Source: Macrostomum hystrix
Lineage: Eukaryota; Platyhelminthes; Macrostomidae
NCBI GenBank assembly: GCA_950097015.1
Contig: CATNEN010000007.1
Location: forward strand, 5,508,001-5,572,000
Length of the DNA stretch: 64,000 bases
Direction: 5' to 3'
Positions 53,063 to 63,799 of this stretch are shown piece after piece. Both the position numbers and the translations under genes were made by a program. Every line of letters begins with the position of its first letter. Position 1 is the first letter of the stretch. The notes below the pieces were generated by a model. That model ran no database searches and was not told the DNA's origin. It was given only the letters and a program-made list of their open reading frames with translations.

Positions 53063-55439
53063 AGCAAGCAAGTGGGCTTACTGTGTCCTTTTGCTGACGA
53101 TGACGCAGAGCGTACACGTCTGAGAAAGAGCCACCACCGATTCTTTCGCCGACGAGCGCCGCGTCCGCAACCTCGATGTCGATGCCCAGCCGACGACAGC
53201 GCTCCGCCGGTATCATCCCGTCGCCCAGTTGCACCGCGCCGTATATCTTCACGCTCGCGACGAGCCCCTGCAGCCGAGAGTGGAGATTATCCAATTGGCC
53301 AAGCAGACGCGTGGGATCCATTGTCAGTTGAGTCCTCTCCGGCGAGCCATTCTGAGGCAGGATGCAGTAGCGGTCGACAAATTCACTCAGCTTTTTCGCG
53401 TCCTCCTTAAAGAAGCGCCGCGTGTTGACAAAGAAGTTGCTGTAGATGAACCGGCTGGTGAGCTTGTCGAGAAAGTCCCAAGCAGTCGTCTCGGAGCTTT
53501 TCAACCGATTGGCGCTTGCTAGTTGGAGTCAGAACTTGAGGACGATTGCGACGGAAAAACGACACGGGGCCCATGATGGCCGCCGTGATGACCACCAGAG
53601 GCACGAACAGCGGCATGCCGATACTCACCGCCAGATTCTGCATCAGACTGGGCCGCATGGGCTGGCAGCCCAGCTGCCGAATGCCAACGCTGATAACCGT
53701 CTGGCTGCTGAGACTGTCGCCGTATTCCGGGTTTTGGTTTGATGGTCCCTCGTCGACATCAGACGCTGCCGATCCTGATCCTGAGGATTCTGACTGCTGT
53801 GGCGACACAGGCAGCGGGCCGCAGAATGAGTTGGAGGCGCAGCAGACTAGCAGCTCCGGAATGCCCTGTGCCTGGCGCTGCAGTTTCCGCAGGTGCTGCA
53901 CTCGCGACTCGGCAATGTCTCTGTCCAGCAGCGTCAAAACCCGAGTTTGGCGGTTCCAGGCGTACAGTTCTGCTGACACCTGCTCCATCAGGCACCGTTG
54001 TAGCTCCTGTTTGCCGAGCTGCGGGTACCGCTAGGCTGTGCTGCGCATAGGCAGCCGCCAGCCGGTCCTTGACCTCCTGCTGACGCAAGTGGAACTCAAT
54101 CTGCACTGAAAGGTCGCCCAGCCGGTTATCTAGCAATCGTTGGAAACTGCGAGCCGCTGACTCAGCCGACTCCTGGAGCCGCTGCAGATCACCGTCTAGT
54201 TTTCGAGGCGGCCGTCGTTGCCTTTCGTCGGAAAAGTCGGCGGTGCGCTTGCTCACCAGGACGCCTCGCACCGACCGGGTTAGAGTCGTGAGGCCCCCCA
54301 ACAAGCGCCGGAGACTCTCCCGCTGCAGCTGGTACAGCTGGCCAGTCAGCAGGTCGCCAAGCTGCCAGTCACCGTCCACCAGTACGCGGCTTCGTCGCTC
54401 CTCGTTTCCAAGGTACAAATTCGCGCAAACTTGGCTTCCACCAGACAGCGGGCCGATTCAAAGAAAGCCGGTCCGCTGCTGGCGTCAATGATAAAGTACA
54501 GTTGGCCCTGTACCACCGAAAGCGATGTTTGCGCTTCATCAATGTGCAGCAGGAGTCCATGTTCCACTGCCTCAAAAATTTCCCGCTCGTGCTCTGACAT
54601 TGTGGCGTCCTTTTCTGAGTATGTGTCGTCAGTTGCATCACCTGCTGTCAGGCGCTGCAGGAAAAGTGCGCAGCTAGACATAAATCTGCGTAGTCGGCGT
54701 CGAGTACCCGACGTTAGGCGCGGCGCAATGACCACCTGGATCTTGTCCAGGTTGGGGCAGTTGATCCGTAGCTCCCAGTCGTCAACAACAACCTCGCCAT
54801 ACTCGCCGATGTACTCGAACGTGACTTCATCTTCGTTGCTGCTTCTGGTCTGAGCAATCAGCCAACCAATGCATCGCTGCTAGCCAGTCGACGAACTCGC
54901 GCTGCTGATCGCGCGAATCATTCTCTGCAGGCTGCTGGCGGTGCTGACGAGGTCTTTGTAGCAGTTTTGCGTGACAACCCTCGACGAAAGGGTCGTGCTT
55001 AACCCACAAAAGGCCGCCATCCGACGGCACGCGCTTTGAGCGCAGGGTCTCCACAAGCGACGCGGACATCTCGTCACCGTCCAACAAGCCAGCGAAGTCG
55101 ACCAGGGCGCCCTGGCCGCTGAAGAGGAGACCCGGCTGGGCATCCGACAGGTTGTCCGAGGCTGCCTGCGTTGCCTCGGCACAGCGGGTTGCCTTGTCGC
55201 AGAGGCGCCGGTCAAGCAGAAGTCCGCTGGCTAGACCTGCTCGAATCTCGCCAATCGCAGCTGCGTGATTGGCGGAGAGCCACGACTGCGACTCGGCGAA
55301 CTGGTCCAGGCAGCGCTGGACTGGCGCGCTCAGCCGCATCGTAGAACTGCGCTGGGTTTTGGAAACGACGTTTATGCATCAGGATCAGGGAGTTGAGACT
55401 TGAGGCTTTGCAGGGGCTCAAGATTATTACCCAATACTC

Positions 55440-55494
55440 GTAGGGAGTTGAATTAATAATAATAATTTAATACACCTGCCTTAGTTAGATTGCA
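55440..55494. other. 5' flank of the kinase gene
   Basis: Short AT-rich stretch. An acceptor-like CCAAAACCCAG lies about 10 nt before the kinase ATG. Confidence 0.4.
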
Positions 55495-55660
55495 AGGTGC
55501 ATCTAAAGTTCAGTCCATGGACTGGGTGGATATCACACCCACCCTCCATTGGCCCAGCTGATGCTGGTTAACAGCTGGGTGAGCTGAAGCGATGCAAAGT
55601 TAAGTGTCTTGCTAAAGGACCCAAATCGACCTTCAAGTCATGAGTCCGACTCTCCAAAAA
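55495..55660 (-). mobile_element. SINE family 2 copy
   Basis: Reverse orientation; shares AGTCCATGGACTG, AACAGCTGGGTGAGCTGAAG and TAAGTGTCTTGCTAAAGGAC with the other family 2 copies. Confidence 0.8.
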
Positions 55661-56200
55661 CATTACAACAACCCCTTCTTGGGATCGTCAACTGTGAAAC
55701 TTCGCCATCGTACGGAATATGTAGCGACATCAACTAAGACAAGTTATTTCGAAAATACTCAAAACTTACCAGAGAAAGATTCAGTTAAACACTTGCGCTG
55801 CTGTTAGAGAAGAAAATTTAGTTTAATCAAAGCAAGCACTCATTGCAAAAGCAGAGTTCAGAAAGGTGGCGATAAAGCAGTCGCTGCAGCCATTTATTTT
55901 ATATCTCTAATTCTGGGCAGGGGTGGAGTGTGCAATAGGCTATGGCTGCAACATGCAGTGAATGTACATTCACTCTCTCTCTCTCAGCAGTGTACGCATC
56001 TGTGCACTTAAATGGGGTTTTCCGCGGGATTGCCATCGAATTCCCGCATTTGCTGCGACTTGTAAACGACCCATTGATGGTAATCAGCGAAAACAGAATG
56101 ATGTCTAGAGGGGCCTAGGGGGACAAGGATGTGCCTTGCAGTCATGGTTCAGCACTTTAACAAACATGTGAAGCTAAAAATGAGCATTGAATATAGATTC
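55661..56200. other. Intergenic DNA
   Basis: No gene seen. A (CT)n run lies at 55972-55985. Confidence 0.5.
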
Positions 56201-56214
56201 ATGGGGTGGTATGA

Positions 56215-56430
56215 CATGACTCGAAGGTCCCGGGTTCAGTTCTTAACTCAACTTGAATAAAATTTGTGTCCTCAACTTGAGCAAAATAGGTACCAGCATC
56301 CAGCATGGCGTAATTGAAGGTGGGTGTAGCGTCCCCCCAGTCCATGGACTGAACAGCCGTACGCAGCCTTCAGATGCGCCTCGCAATAGCAGCGCCTGTG
56401 CCTTAGACTGTACGTGGCCCAATTATTATC
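56215..56430 (+). mobile_element. SINE family 2 copy, degenerate
   Basis: Contains GGTCCCGGGTTCAGTTC (box B-like), a shortened middle, and the 3' body GTGGGTGTAGCGTCCCCCCAGTCCATGGACTGAACAGC. Confidence 0.75.
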
Positions 56431-57464
56431 ATTCTTCTCACAGTGAACCTTTCAATTGCCTTTAATGAAGCCTTCAATGAGCTGGCAGTCACGACTTTGA
56501 ACAATATCATGTTCTCACTGTCACTCATTGTTGAATTCGGACAGCCTGCAACAGATTCTGACCAAACTAGGCTATGTTTCAGCATGGTTACTGCTAATGT
56601 TCATCTTCGAGTAATCCTAGTTGAAATGCACTAGAGAGTAACTAGTATTTTCAATTAAAGCCTTTTAGCTTGAAATTCGATCGCTTTTTCTGTAGACATA
56701 AGAAACGCAGAGAGGTCGTGTCATCAGTTTGACCATTTTAATATAAAATGCTACTACTATCTACCAGACTCTCTTTACTCGTGATGAGGAAGATGCGGAC
56801 TTTCAAATTTCAAAGAGCATCGGTCGCTGCAATTTAGAAGAATGGAAGCATCCTTCCTTTCCCGAGTCATTTTTTTCCGGTTCGATTGGTCCCTGCAAAG
56901 TACTGTCCCGGTCTCATTTCATCTCTATCGACTCTTGAGATGTCAGACTTCTCACTGGGCCTGACTTTCTCAATCCTGCATTGAGTTAATATCTCAAGAT
57001 AACCTATTAGGCCTGGCTTCATCAAAGTGCTTTGATCAAGCTGACAAGGGTATTAGTTCGCTTGAATAGATATAAATTGAGATTGATCAAGGGATTGGGC
57101 AATGGGAACCCGGATCCCAGAGCATTGTTGAGATGGTGCAGCAGATTGCGAGGTTGGAATGTTGACTGCAAAGTGATTTGATTCCCAACAGGCTAGCGAC
57201 TATGGGCAAAAAATGAAATTCTCACTTTGAACTCAGGTGTTGAAATCGAGGAGTAAACAAGTTGCGAATAAACAGACCACGAGAAGGCATCTGCCCAGTC
57301 GTCACCGTTCAGGAGAAATATTTTTCGATTCGCTCGCTTCTGCCGTCCAATGACTGCTCAACGGCCTTGGGGCAAAAATCTAAAAAACACTGTCCAAAAC
57401 ACTAGTACAAGGGGCATGAGATTCTGACTGGTCAGCACTCACCTTGGGTTGACTCTGTTCAAGA
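56431..57464. promoter_or_regulatory. Upstream region of the GPCR gene
   Basis: About 1 kb without a recognisable gene; must include the GPCR promoter and leader. No TATA box stands out. Confidence 0.4.
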
Positions 57465-58574
57465 ATGTTCTCATTGCTAGAGTTCTCAGGCAACTGCTCA
57501 ACTGATGGCTCCGTTAACGGCACCGCACCGAGTCACGACTCGCGGGGCGAGTTCAAGGGCCTCTTCAAGCTGGCCATTGTTGGCATCGGCACCGCCAATC
57601 TCTTGCTCAACACAGTCTGCTTCTTCGTGTTCCTGCGTCATCGGCAGAAGGAGCCCACAATGCGGATGCTGCTGCTGTTCCTGTCTGCCACCGAGATTAT
57701 GGCCAGCTTCGGCATGACGAGCGTTGAGATTCTGCGGGCCGTGACCGAGATCGCTAGAGAGCACGTCTCGTATGCGTCCTTCGCGGTTGCCAAGGCAACC
57801 ATTAGCTACCTGAGCGTCGCCTGGGTGCTGGCCAACTCGGCGCTGATGGCGCGCAACTGGTGCATTGTCCTGATCGCCGCCACCCGCAGCGAAGTCGTCC
57901 TCCGGCCATTCGCCCGCAACACCGGCCGCTGCTTCAGCCGCCGGATTGTCATGGCCAACTTCGCCTGTATCGTGACGCTGGGCCTGAGCTTCGGCCTGCC
58001 GAAGGCGTCACAGGAGGAGTTCCACTTCTGCGCCGAAACTGGCCGCATCTTCAACCGCCTGCCGCTGCTACCGTTCCGCGGCTACAACGAATTCTGCCTG
58101 GCCTCGATGCTCTTCCAGGCCGTTCTGCCGGTCCTGGCTGTGGGTCTCGCGTCCGTCGCCATGACGGTGGGGCTGCGCCGACACCGGCAAGGCCAGCCGG
58201 AGGGCCTCAACCCCAGCCAGGTGCAGTGCAACAAAGCCACTCGCACAGTGCAGATGCTGCTGCTGGCCTTTGTCAGCATGGAGTTGCCGATGTTCGTCAT
58301 GGTGCTGGTTGGTCTGAGGCTACCGGAGGAGAGCCAGTTCTGGGACGTGTTCATGAGTTACGCCATGGAGGTTGCGAACCTGTGCATCACTCTGGACTCC
58401 ACCTGCAATTTTTTTGTCTACATGCTGACGAATTCAGCCTTTAGAGACGCTGTCCTACGAAGGCGCGGCGGGCGGCAACAGCAGCAGCAGCGAAATTTGC
58501 AGCTTCTGCAACAGCAGCAGCAGCACCAGCAGTTGTTGCGGCAGAGGAAAAATAACAGCGAAATCGATTTTTAA
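57465..58574 (+). CDS. Rhodopsin-family (class A) peptide-type GPCR
   Basis: Intronless, 369 aa. The N-terminus has N-glycosylation sites (NCST, NGTA), followed by seven hydrophobic segments. TM1 has GTANLLLNTVCFFVF with a conserved Asn. The usual DRY at the end of TM3 is replaced around ALMARNW, and the usual NPxxY of TM7 reads DSTCNFFVYMLTNSAFR. The STxNFFxY form is typical of protostome FMRFamide/peptide receptors. The intracellular tail is rich in Gln and Arg (CAG runs). It would signal through G proteins at the plasma membrane; the ligand is unknown. Confidence 0.88.
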   Translation: MFSLLEFSGNCSTDGSVNGTAPSHDSRGEFKGLFKLAIVGIGTANLLLNTVCFFVFLRHRQKEPTMRMLLLFLSATEIMASFGMTSVEILRAVTEIAREHVSYASFAVAKATISYLSVAWVLANSALMARNWCIVLIAATRSEVVLRPFARNTGRCFSRRIVMANFACIVTLGLSFGLPKASQEEFHFCAETGRIFNRLPLLPFRGYNEFCLASMLFQAVLPVLAVGLASVAMTVGLRRHRQGQPEGLNPSQVQCNKATRTVQMLLLAFVSMELPMFVMVLVGLRLPEESQFWDVFMSYAMEVANLCITLDSTCNFFVYMLTNSAFRDAVLRRRGGRQQQQQRNLQLLQQQQQHQQLLRQRKNNSEIDF

Positions 58575-59360
58575 TTACCGACTTTTTAGACTGGACGCTT
58601 GCAAACAAATTACTTCTCGAGTTAATTGAAACTGGACTTATAAAAACAATTGCAGCACCAAGATAAATAAGATTTCTAAGAGCCCTACTCGTGTGTCGTC
58701 AGAGCTCTTCGAAACCCATCCGCCTAATGTATTCCGCTCAAAGCGTTCTTAAGTGCCGTCCCATGCGACTTTGGCGCAGAGTCCTACTTATTTGATCTTG
58801 GCGAGGGTGGGGGTGGGGTAACTCGTTGGTCCACAGAAACACAATCACTCTGTTCAACTCTGTCCGAATATGCATTTTCTATTTTCTCTTGAGTCTAACA
58901 GTCCAACTAACCCGGGTCATCAATTTCCATTTCATCTCGCAGCTCGCAGATCTACTCGGCACGTCTCACTGCGCTTCGGCTCCCCCCCATTGTGGACAGC
59001 AGGGTGGGATTTTTTATTTCATAATATCCCCCCCAGACTGAAATGCTTCGCTTTGCCGATTTGGGCAGTCTGTTTACCTCTATTTTGAACGACCACACCC
59101 GTGCAATGAATGCTAGCAGCTTGAAGTGCAAAGGCATTCCTTCGCAGTTTGTTTCAATGCAGGCCTGGACTTACAAAATGGGCGGAATTGCCTTCTCGAC
59201 GCCTGAGGATCGACCGTCACCATTTGATGTTCCAGAGATCACAGCTCACTGGAAATTGTTGTTACTGCAGCTATTATAACTACTACTAGTTACTACTATG
59301 ATAATTACTACTATTACTGCGAGTTTTACAATCAAACAAGTTCGATTTAGGCGGTTGTAG
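58575..59360. other. 3' flank of GPCR, nothing recognised
   Basis: Unique DNA with short ORFs only; no clear AATAAA close to the stop codon. GATAAATAAG near 58663 is the nearest AT-rich candidate. Confidence 0.5.
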
Positions 59361-59371
59361 GGATTAGAGGG

Positions 59372-59620
59372 GTTGCAGCCTGGTAGTTGGGGCGTCGGAC
59401 TCACGAATTGAAGGTCGGGGGTTCGATTCCCGACTCCACTGGAACAATTTGTATCCTTTAGCAAGACACTTAACTCTGCATTGCTTCAGTTCACCCAGCT
59501 GTTAAATGGGTATCAGCTGGGGTAATTGAGGGTGGGTGTGGCGTCCCCCCAGTCCATGGACTGAGCAGTTGTACGCAGCTGTCGGCTGCACATCCGGCCC
59601 AATTGGGGCAGGTGTGATCA
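59372..59620 (+). mobile_element. SINE family 2, best copy, tRNA-derived
   Basis: tRNA-like head with box A-like GCCTGGTAGTTGGGGC and box B GGTTCGATTCC, then AACAATTTGTATCCTTTAGC and AAGACACTTAACTCTGC. This body resembles the conserved central block of several widespread animal SINE superfamilies (recalled knowledge). The 3' part has AGTCCATGGACTG and CGGCCCAATTGGGGCAGG. Confidence 0.85.
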
Positions 59621-60345
59621 AGTGTTGATTTATTATTATTAATTATCGATTTAGTTGCGTCCGTAAAAATGATCAAATTTGTTATAAAACTTACAGCTGA
59701 AGGATGTCTGGGGTCAGGGGTGTGAGGGAAATTTATGTCCAAAAACTCCCCAGCATTCTAAGCAACATTTAAATCAAATCAAATCAAACAGACAAACTAA
59801 CTATATCGAGAAGGATTCGCGTTAAAAAAAGCTTGGTTGCTAATGACAACAATCCAAGCTGAAAATGGGAGGGCACAGCTAGCCTGAGCCAAAGCTGATG
59901 CTTGATTGAGCTGGGCAATGCTGCTCAGGAAATTGCATTAAAAAAGGGCTTGTACACCTTTCCCAATTGAAAATTTCCCCTGTCTCTCATTCATTCTGGA
60001 TTCCGGGTGGTGGGTGGGATCGTCTGGGAGTTCAAGAGAGCGGCTCGAAAACTTCCGGAGCGTGAGGGGAGAAAAGGCTGAGAGCGTCAGGGGGTCGTCC
60101 GTTTTATTGCAAAATTCTGTATTTTGTGAAAGAAGTGTCATTTTATTTTTTATCCCTGCGATGTGTAGGAACAAAAAGTAGGTAAAAATCATTTTTTAAG
60201 CAATTCCAGACAAGCTTGTGAGGGATTGAGTTAATGAAAAATTTTTCCTTAATTCAAGTTCTGTAGTTTCAATTCACTAAATACCGTTCTGCTTCATAAA
60301 CTCGTTTAAGGGTCGTTAATTATATGCTTAGCTTGTCACTTTCTC
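59621..60345. other. Intergenic DNA
   Basis: No gene or repeat recognised. Confidence 0.5.
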
Positions 60346-61170
60346 CGCAGTTTCGAGCTGCTTTGGTTCCATCAGCTTGTCACATTCTCTGCAGTTTAAG
60401 CTGCTTTGGTTCCATCAGCTTGTCACATTCTCTGCAGTTTGAGCTGCTTTGGTTCCATCAGCTTGTCACATTCTCCGCAGTTCGAGCTGCTTTGGTTCCA
60501 TCAGCTTGTCACATTCTCCGCAGTTCGAGCTGCTTTGGTTCCATCAGCTTGTCACATTCTCTGCAGCTCGAGCTGCTTTGGTTCCATCAGCTTGTCACAT
60601 TCTCCGCAGTTCGAGCTGCTTTGGTTCCATCAGCTTGTCAGATTCTCCGCAGTTCGAGCTGCTTTGGTTCCATCAGCTTGTCACATTCTCTGCAGCTCGA
60701 GCTGCTTTGGTTCCATCAGCTTGTCACATTCTCCGCAGTTCGAGCTGCTTTGGTTCCATCAGCTTGTCACATTCTCCGCAGTTCGAGCTGCTTTGGTTCC
60801 ATCAGCTTGTCAGATTCTCCGCAGTTCGAGCTGCTTTGGTTCCATCAGCTTGTCACATTCTCTGCAGTTCGAGCTGCTTTGGTTCCATCAGCTTGTCACA
60901 TTCTCCGCAGTTCGAGCTGCTTTGGTTCCATCAGCTTGTCACATTCTCCGCAGTTCGAGCTGCTTTGGTTCCATCAGCTTGTCACATTCTCCGCAGTTCG
61001 AGCTGCTTTGGTTCCATCAGCTTGTCACATTCTCTGCAGTTCGAGCTGCTTTGGTTCCATCAGCTTGTCACATTCTCTGCAGTTTAAGCTGCTTTGGTTC
61101 CATCAGCTTGTCACATTCTCTGCAGTTCGAGCTGCTTTGGTTCCATCAGCTTGTCACATTCTCTGCAGTT
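60345..61170. repeat. 43-bp satellite, about 19 copies
   Basis: Unit TTCGAGCTGCTTTGGTTCCA plus TCAGCTTGTCACATTCTCCGCAG. As 43 is not a multiple of three, all three + frames cycle through the unit, and all three are open for over 600 bp. Copies differ mainly at CTCCGCAG/CTCTGCAG and TTCGAG/TTTAAG. Confidence 0.96.
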
Positions 61171-61799
61171 TAAACCTAGCTTCATATCGTAAGCTTCATA
61201 AATAAAGCTGTCAAGCGGATTCCCATCATCGGTAAACTCACAAATTTCCTATTTTCCGTGCACTCAACTCCGTATACCCACCGCATGCAACTCAGACATT
61301 TTCAGTCGACTGAGAATCCTGCTGGAAAATGGATAACTCGTGTTCTAATGCGGTCCAATCAACCCGGCTTTCATTTATACATCTTCCGTCGCATTTGCGA
61401 CAGACGAAATGGCATTCGGTCTGCCATTTCGTCCGCCTGTCACCCCTCCTCCCGAGTCTGAGGCTCAGCCAGACTTCCTTGCTGCCTTGTCAAATTCCCC
61501 AAGTTGATAAATTGATTCCAAATGAACTCAAAGAAGCATCGATTTGCTTTATTTCCAACGATTATTAATCAGTTCACGTACGAGCGTACTTCCTACAGGA
61601 AAATTTCCTATTTGCACTTTAATGAGAGCCGAGTCAGGAAATCTCAGGATTCTAGAGAGCTTCCAGATGATAGAAGATGATAGATTCTAGAATAGGAACA
61701 GCTGGGGTAGACAGGATCAAGATGAAATCGAAAAGGGAAAAAACTCAGGCCTGGAACGAATTGAAATAGAAATTAAACCAAGCCCAGTAGGGTCACATG
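61171..61799. other. Intergenic DNA
   Basis: No supported gene. A local dyad CGACAGACGAAATGGC / GCCATTTCGTCCGCCTG lies at about 61398-61440. Confidence 0.5.
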
Positions 61800-62100
61800 T
61801 ACAGGCCGTGGTACAGCCGCAGCTGTTGCGGCTCTGAACAGAGACGGCTGTTCAGTCTGTGGACTGGGGGGTGACGCCACAACCCATTTAACAGCTGGGT
61901 GAACTGAAGCAATGCAGAGTTAAGCGTCTCGCTAAAGGACACAAATTGTTCCAGTGGAGTCGGGAATCGAACCCCCGACCTTCAAGTCGTGAGTCCGATT
62001 CTCCAACCCCCTTGAAGGACACAAATTGCCTTGGCCTGAGAATCGAACTCTCGACCTCTTGGTCAGAATTTCGAAGCCCCAACCACTATACTATCGTTGC
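61800..62100 (-). mobile_element. SINE family 2 with duplicated tRNA-like head
   Basis: Reverse orientation. Reading the minus strand there are two box B sites: GAGTTCGATTCTC near 62040-62050, then GGTTCGATTCCCG near 61965-61975, each followed by CAATTTGTGTCCTT. The element therefore has two heads in tandem before one body. Confidence 0.75.
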
Positions 62101-63795
62101 TGAGAAGTAAACAGACAGTTGTGCTCAAATACGGCGCAAGTGAATGACAACATTCTCTTGTTGTGAGCTCAAGTTGAAATCCTGCGATCACTTATCTTGG
62201 ACTAATCCGAGTGAAGCAAAATCTACGATTGAAATCCCACTTCTGAAGACATGAAGTGCCTTTCCCTCACCTTGTCTGTCTTTCTCGCACGCCTTAATTA
62301 GATTCTCTAGAGCTCCGACTTGAACAAAATCCCCCTACCTGACTGGACCGTAAACTAGGGGATAATACCCCAACGGAGCCCCGAGGGGATCTTAATCCCC
62401 TCGCCAAAGTCGCCCAATTTTTTCGCAAGCTTCCGGCAGGTCCGCCAGGCCCTCCTTTGCTAGCAGGGGATCCAGCAAGAAGTCGGCTTTGACCCTAGCT
62501 GCAAAGAGAAGGCCTCGCTTATAGGACTCATTAAGAGCTAGAGTTGGAACTGCTGGCATCACGCACGCCCCAGATTATAGGGAAAAGATTTGATTGGCTA
62601 GACAGGAAAGCAGCATTCGGGACAGACGAGAAGATAAAACCTGACCAAATAAACACTCGGGGCAGGCCAAAGCTTATCTTATTTTTCTTTAAGAAACTAA
62701 AATTTTAAGGTTTAGCAAAGTTATTTTCAAATCTAATTTAGAATGCAAAGTTAGCAGAATAAAAGCAATCTATTAGCAAGAGTTTGAAATTATCATGAAA
62801 GTTCAGGAACAAAATTTCAAAGATTGCCACAGTTGAATAGTTTGTGAAATAGTTATTAAGAACAAATACAAAATGCTTAGGCAAAAAATGCACAAACAAG
62901 TATATTTCTTTACTTCAAGTAGTATATATTATTTTACCTTTTTGTTAAATTCTTCGATCGCCCTATATTTCTCAGACATTATTACAGGCTCTCAAAGTGA
63001 CTGTTTGCGTTAATTATAGTTCTGCCTTACATAACACTTCATGCTAAATTACGAGTATATTACGAGAAAACTGCGCGTCTACTTTCAGTAGCAATAGACC
63101 GACTTTTTATTAAAAGTACACAGAGTGAATGAGAATTTAATTCCTGCGCCTACTAGTCATGCAATATTGATTTTTTTCATCGTAGCTTCTTATGCAAGTT
63201 CCAATGCAAAAGCGAGACTGGTGAATGGCAAAAAACTATTGAATTTTATTAAAGTGCTTTGGATCTGGATCTATCATGTGACTGGTTGTGCTCAAAACCA
63301 TTTTTATTCCCGTACAAAAAAGCTGCCTTAGTTAAACAATTCTGCAGCTTAATTTCTCTTCTTCGTACTAGATGAAGATGGGGCAGCTGCAGCTGCAAGG
63401 AGTGCAGAAAAGTTGGACAAAAGCAGCAAATGGACACGCGAGCCAATTAGTGAGTGGCGACTACTTCATAGCGGAATTAACTTGCTTATTGGCAGGAGGA
63501 CCGCCTTCCAATACCCGCTGCCTACTCCACGATTGCTGCCAATCGAATGACCGATTCTAGTGAAATTCCACACTGTGGATACAAACTTTCCGGCCAGAGT
63601 CAGCATCGTCGAGATGTTCAGCAATTCTTGTCGAAGACCCTGGTGACAAGGACATTGCTGTGTATCAACAGATAACCGATAATAATAGCAGCGATAGTTC
63701 CTGATAAAATTTTGTCAGCAGAAAAAATTATGCAGAAAATGTTAGTCCGTGTTCTGGATTTTCATGGCGATTTGTTGAATATTTTTGCAGATTAA
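62101..63795. other. Intergenic DNA; one weak coding candidate
   Basis: AT-rich. At about 63370-63550 (+) a frame beginning DEDGAAAAARSAEKLDK and continuing WTREPISEWRLL follows CTTCGTACTAG, which could be an acceptor. It ends in a stop at about 63549. No homology recognised and no partner exon seen. Confidence 0.35.
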
Positions 63796-63799
63796 TTGA

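Larger units (their letters stand above)
51573..55339 (-). pseudogene. Membrane-segment protein kinase gene with frame disruptions
   Basis: Minus strand, roughly 1,200 codons from ATG 55339 to stop 51573. Unrecognised helical N-terminal part, a hydrophobic segment (MPLFVPLVVITAAIMGPV), helical linker, then a kinase: Gly loop IGGGSFSDVY, Lys in ALKLIR, HRDLKLENVL, DFG in CDFGFAK, APE in YLAPEL, C-lobe end ERPHVEQC. All catalytic residues are present; closest in style to TKL/DSTYK-like kinases (inference). Clear introns: 53081-52680 (holds a SINE) and 52018-51690. The reading must change frame near 54975, 54425, 54025, 53525 and 52490. Weak short introns could explain the first four. The last, in the kinase hinge/alpha-D region (GNLTR then EFLLRHRRR), has no splice solution and looks like a one-base insertion. 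Either a recent pseudogene or a locus with sequence errors. Confidence 0.6.
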
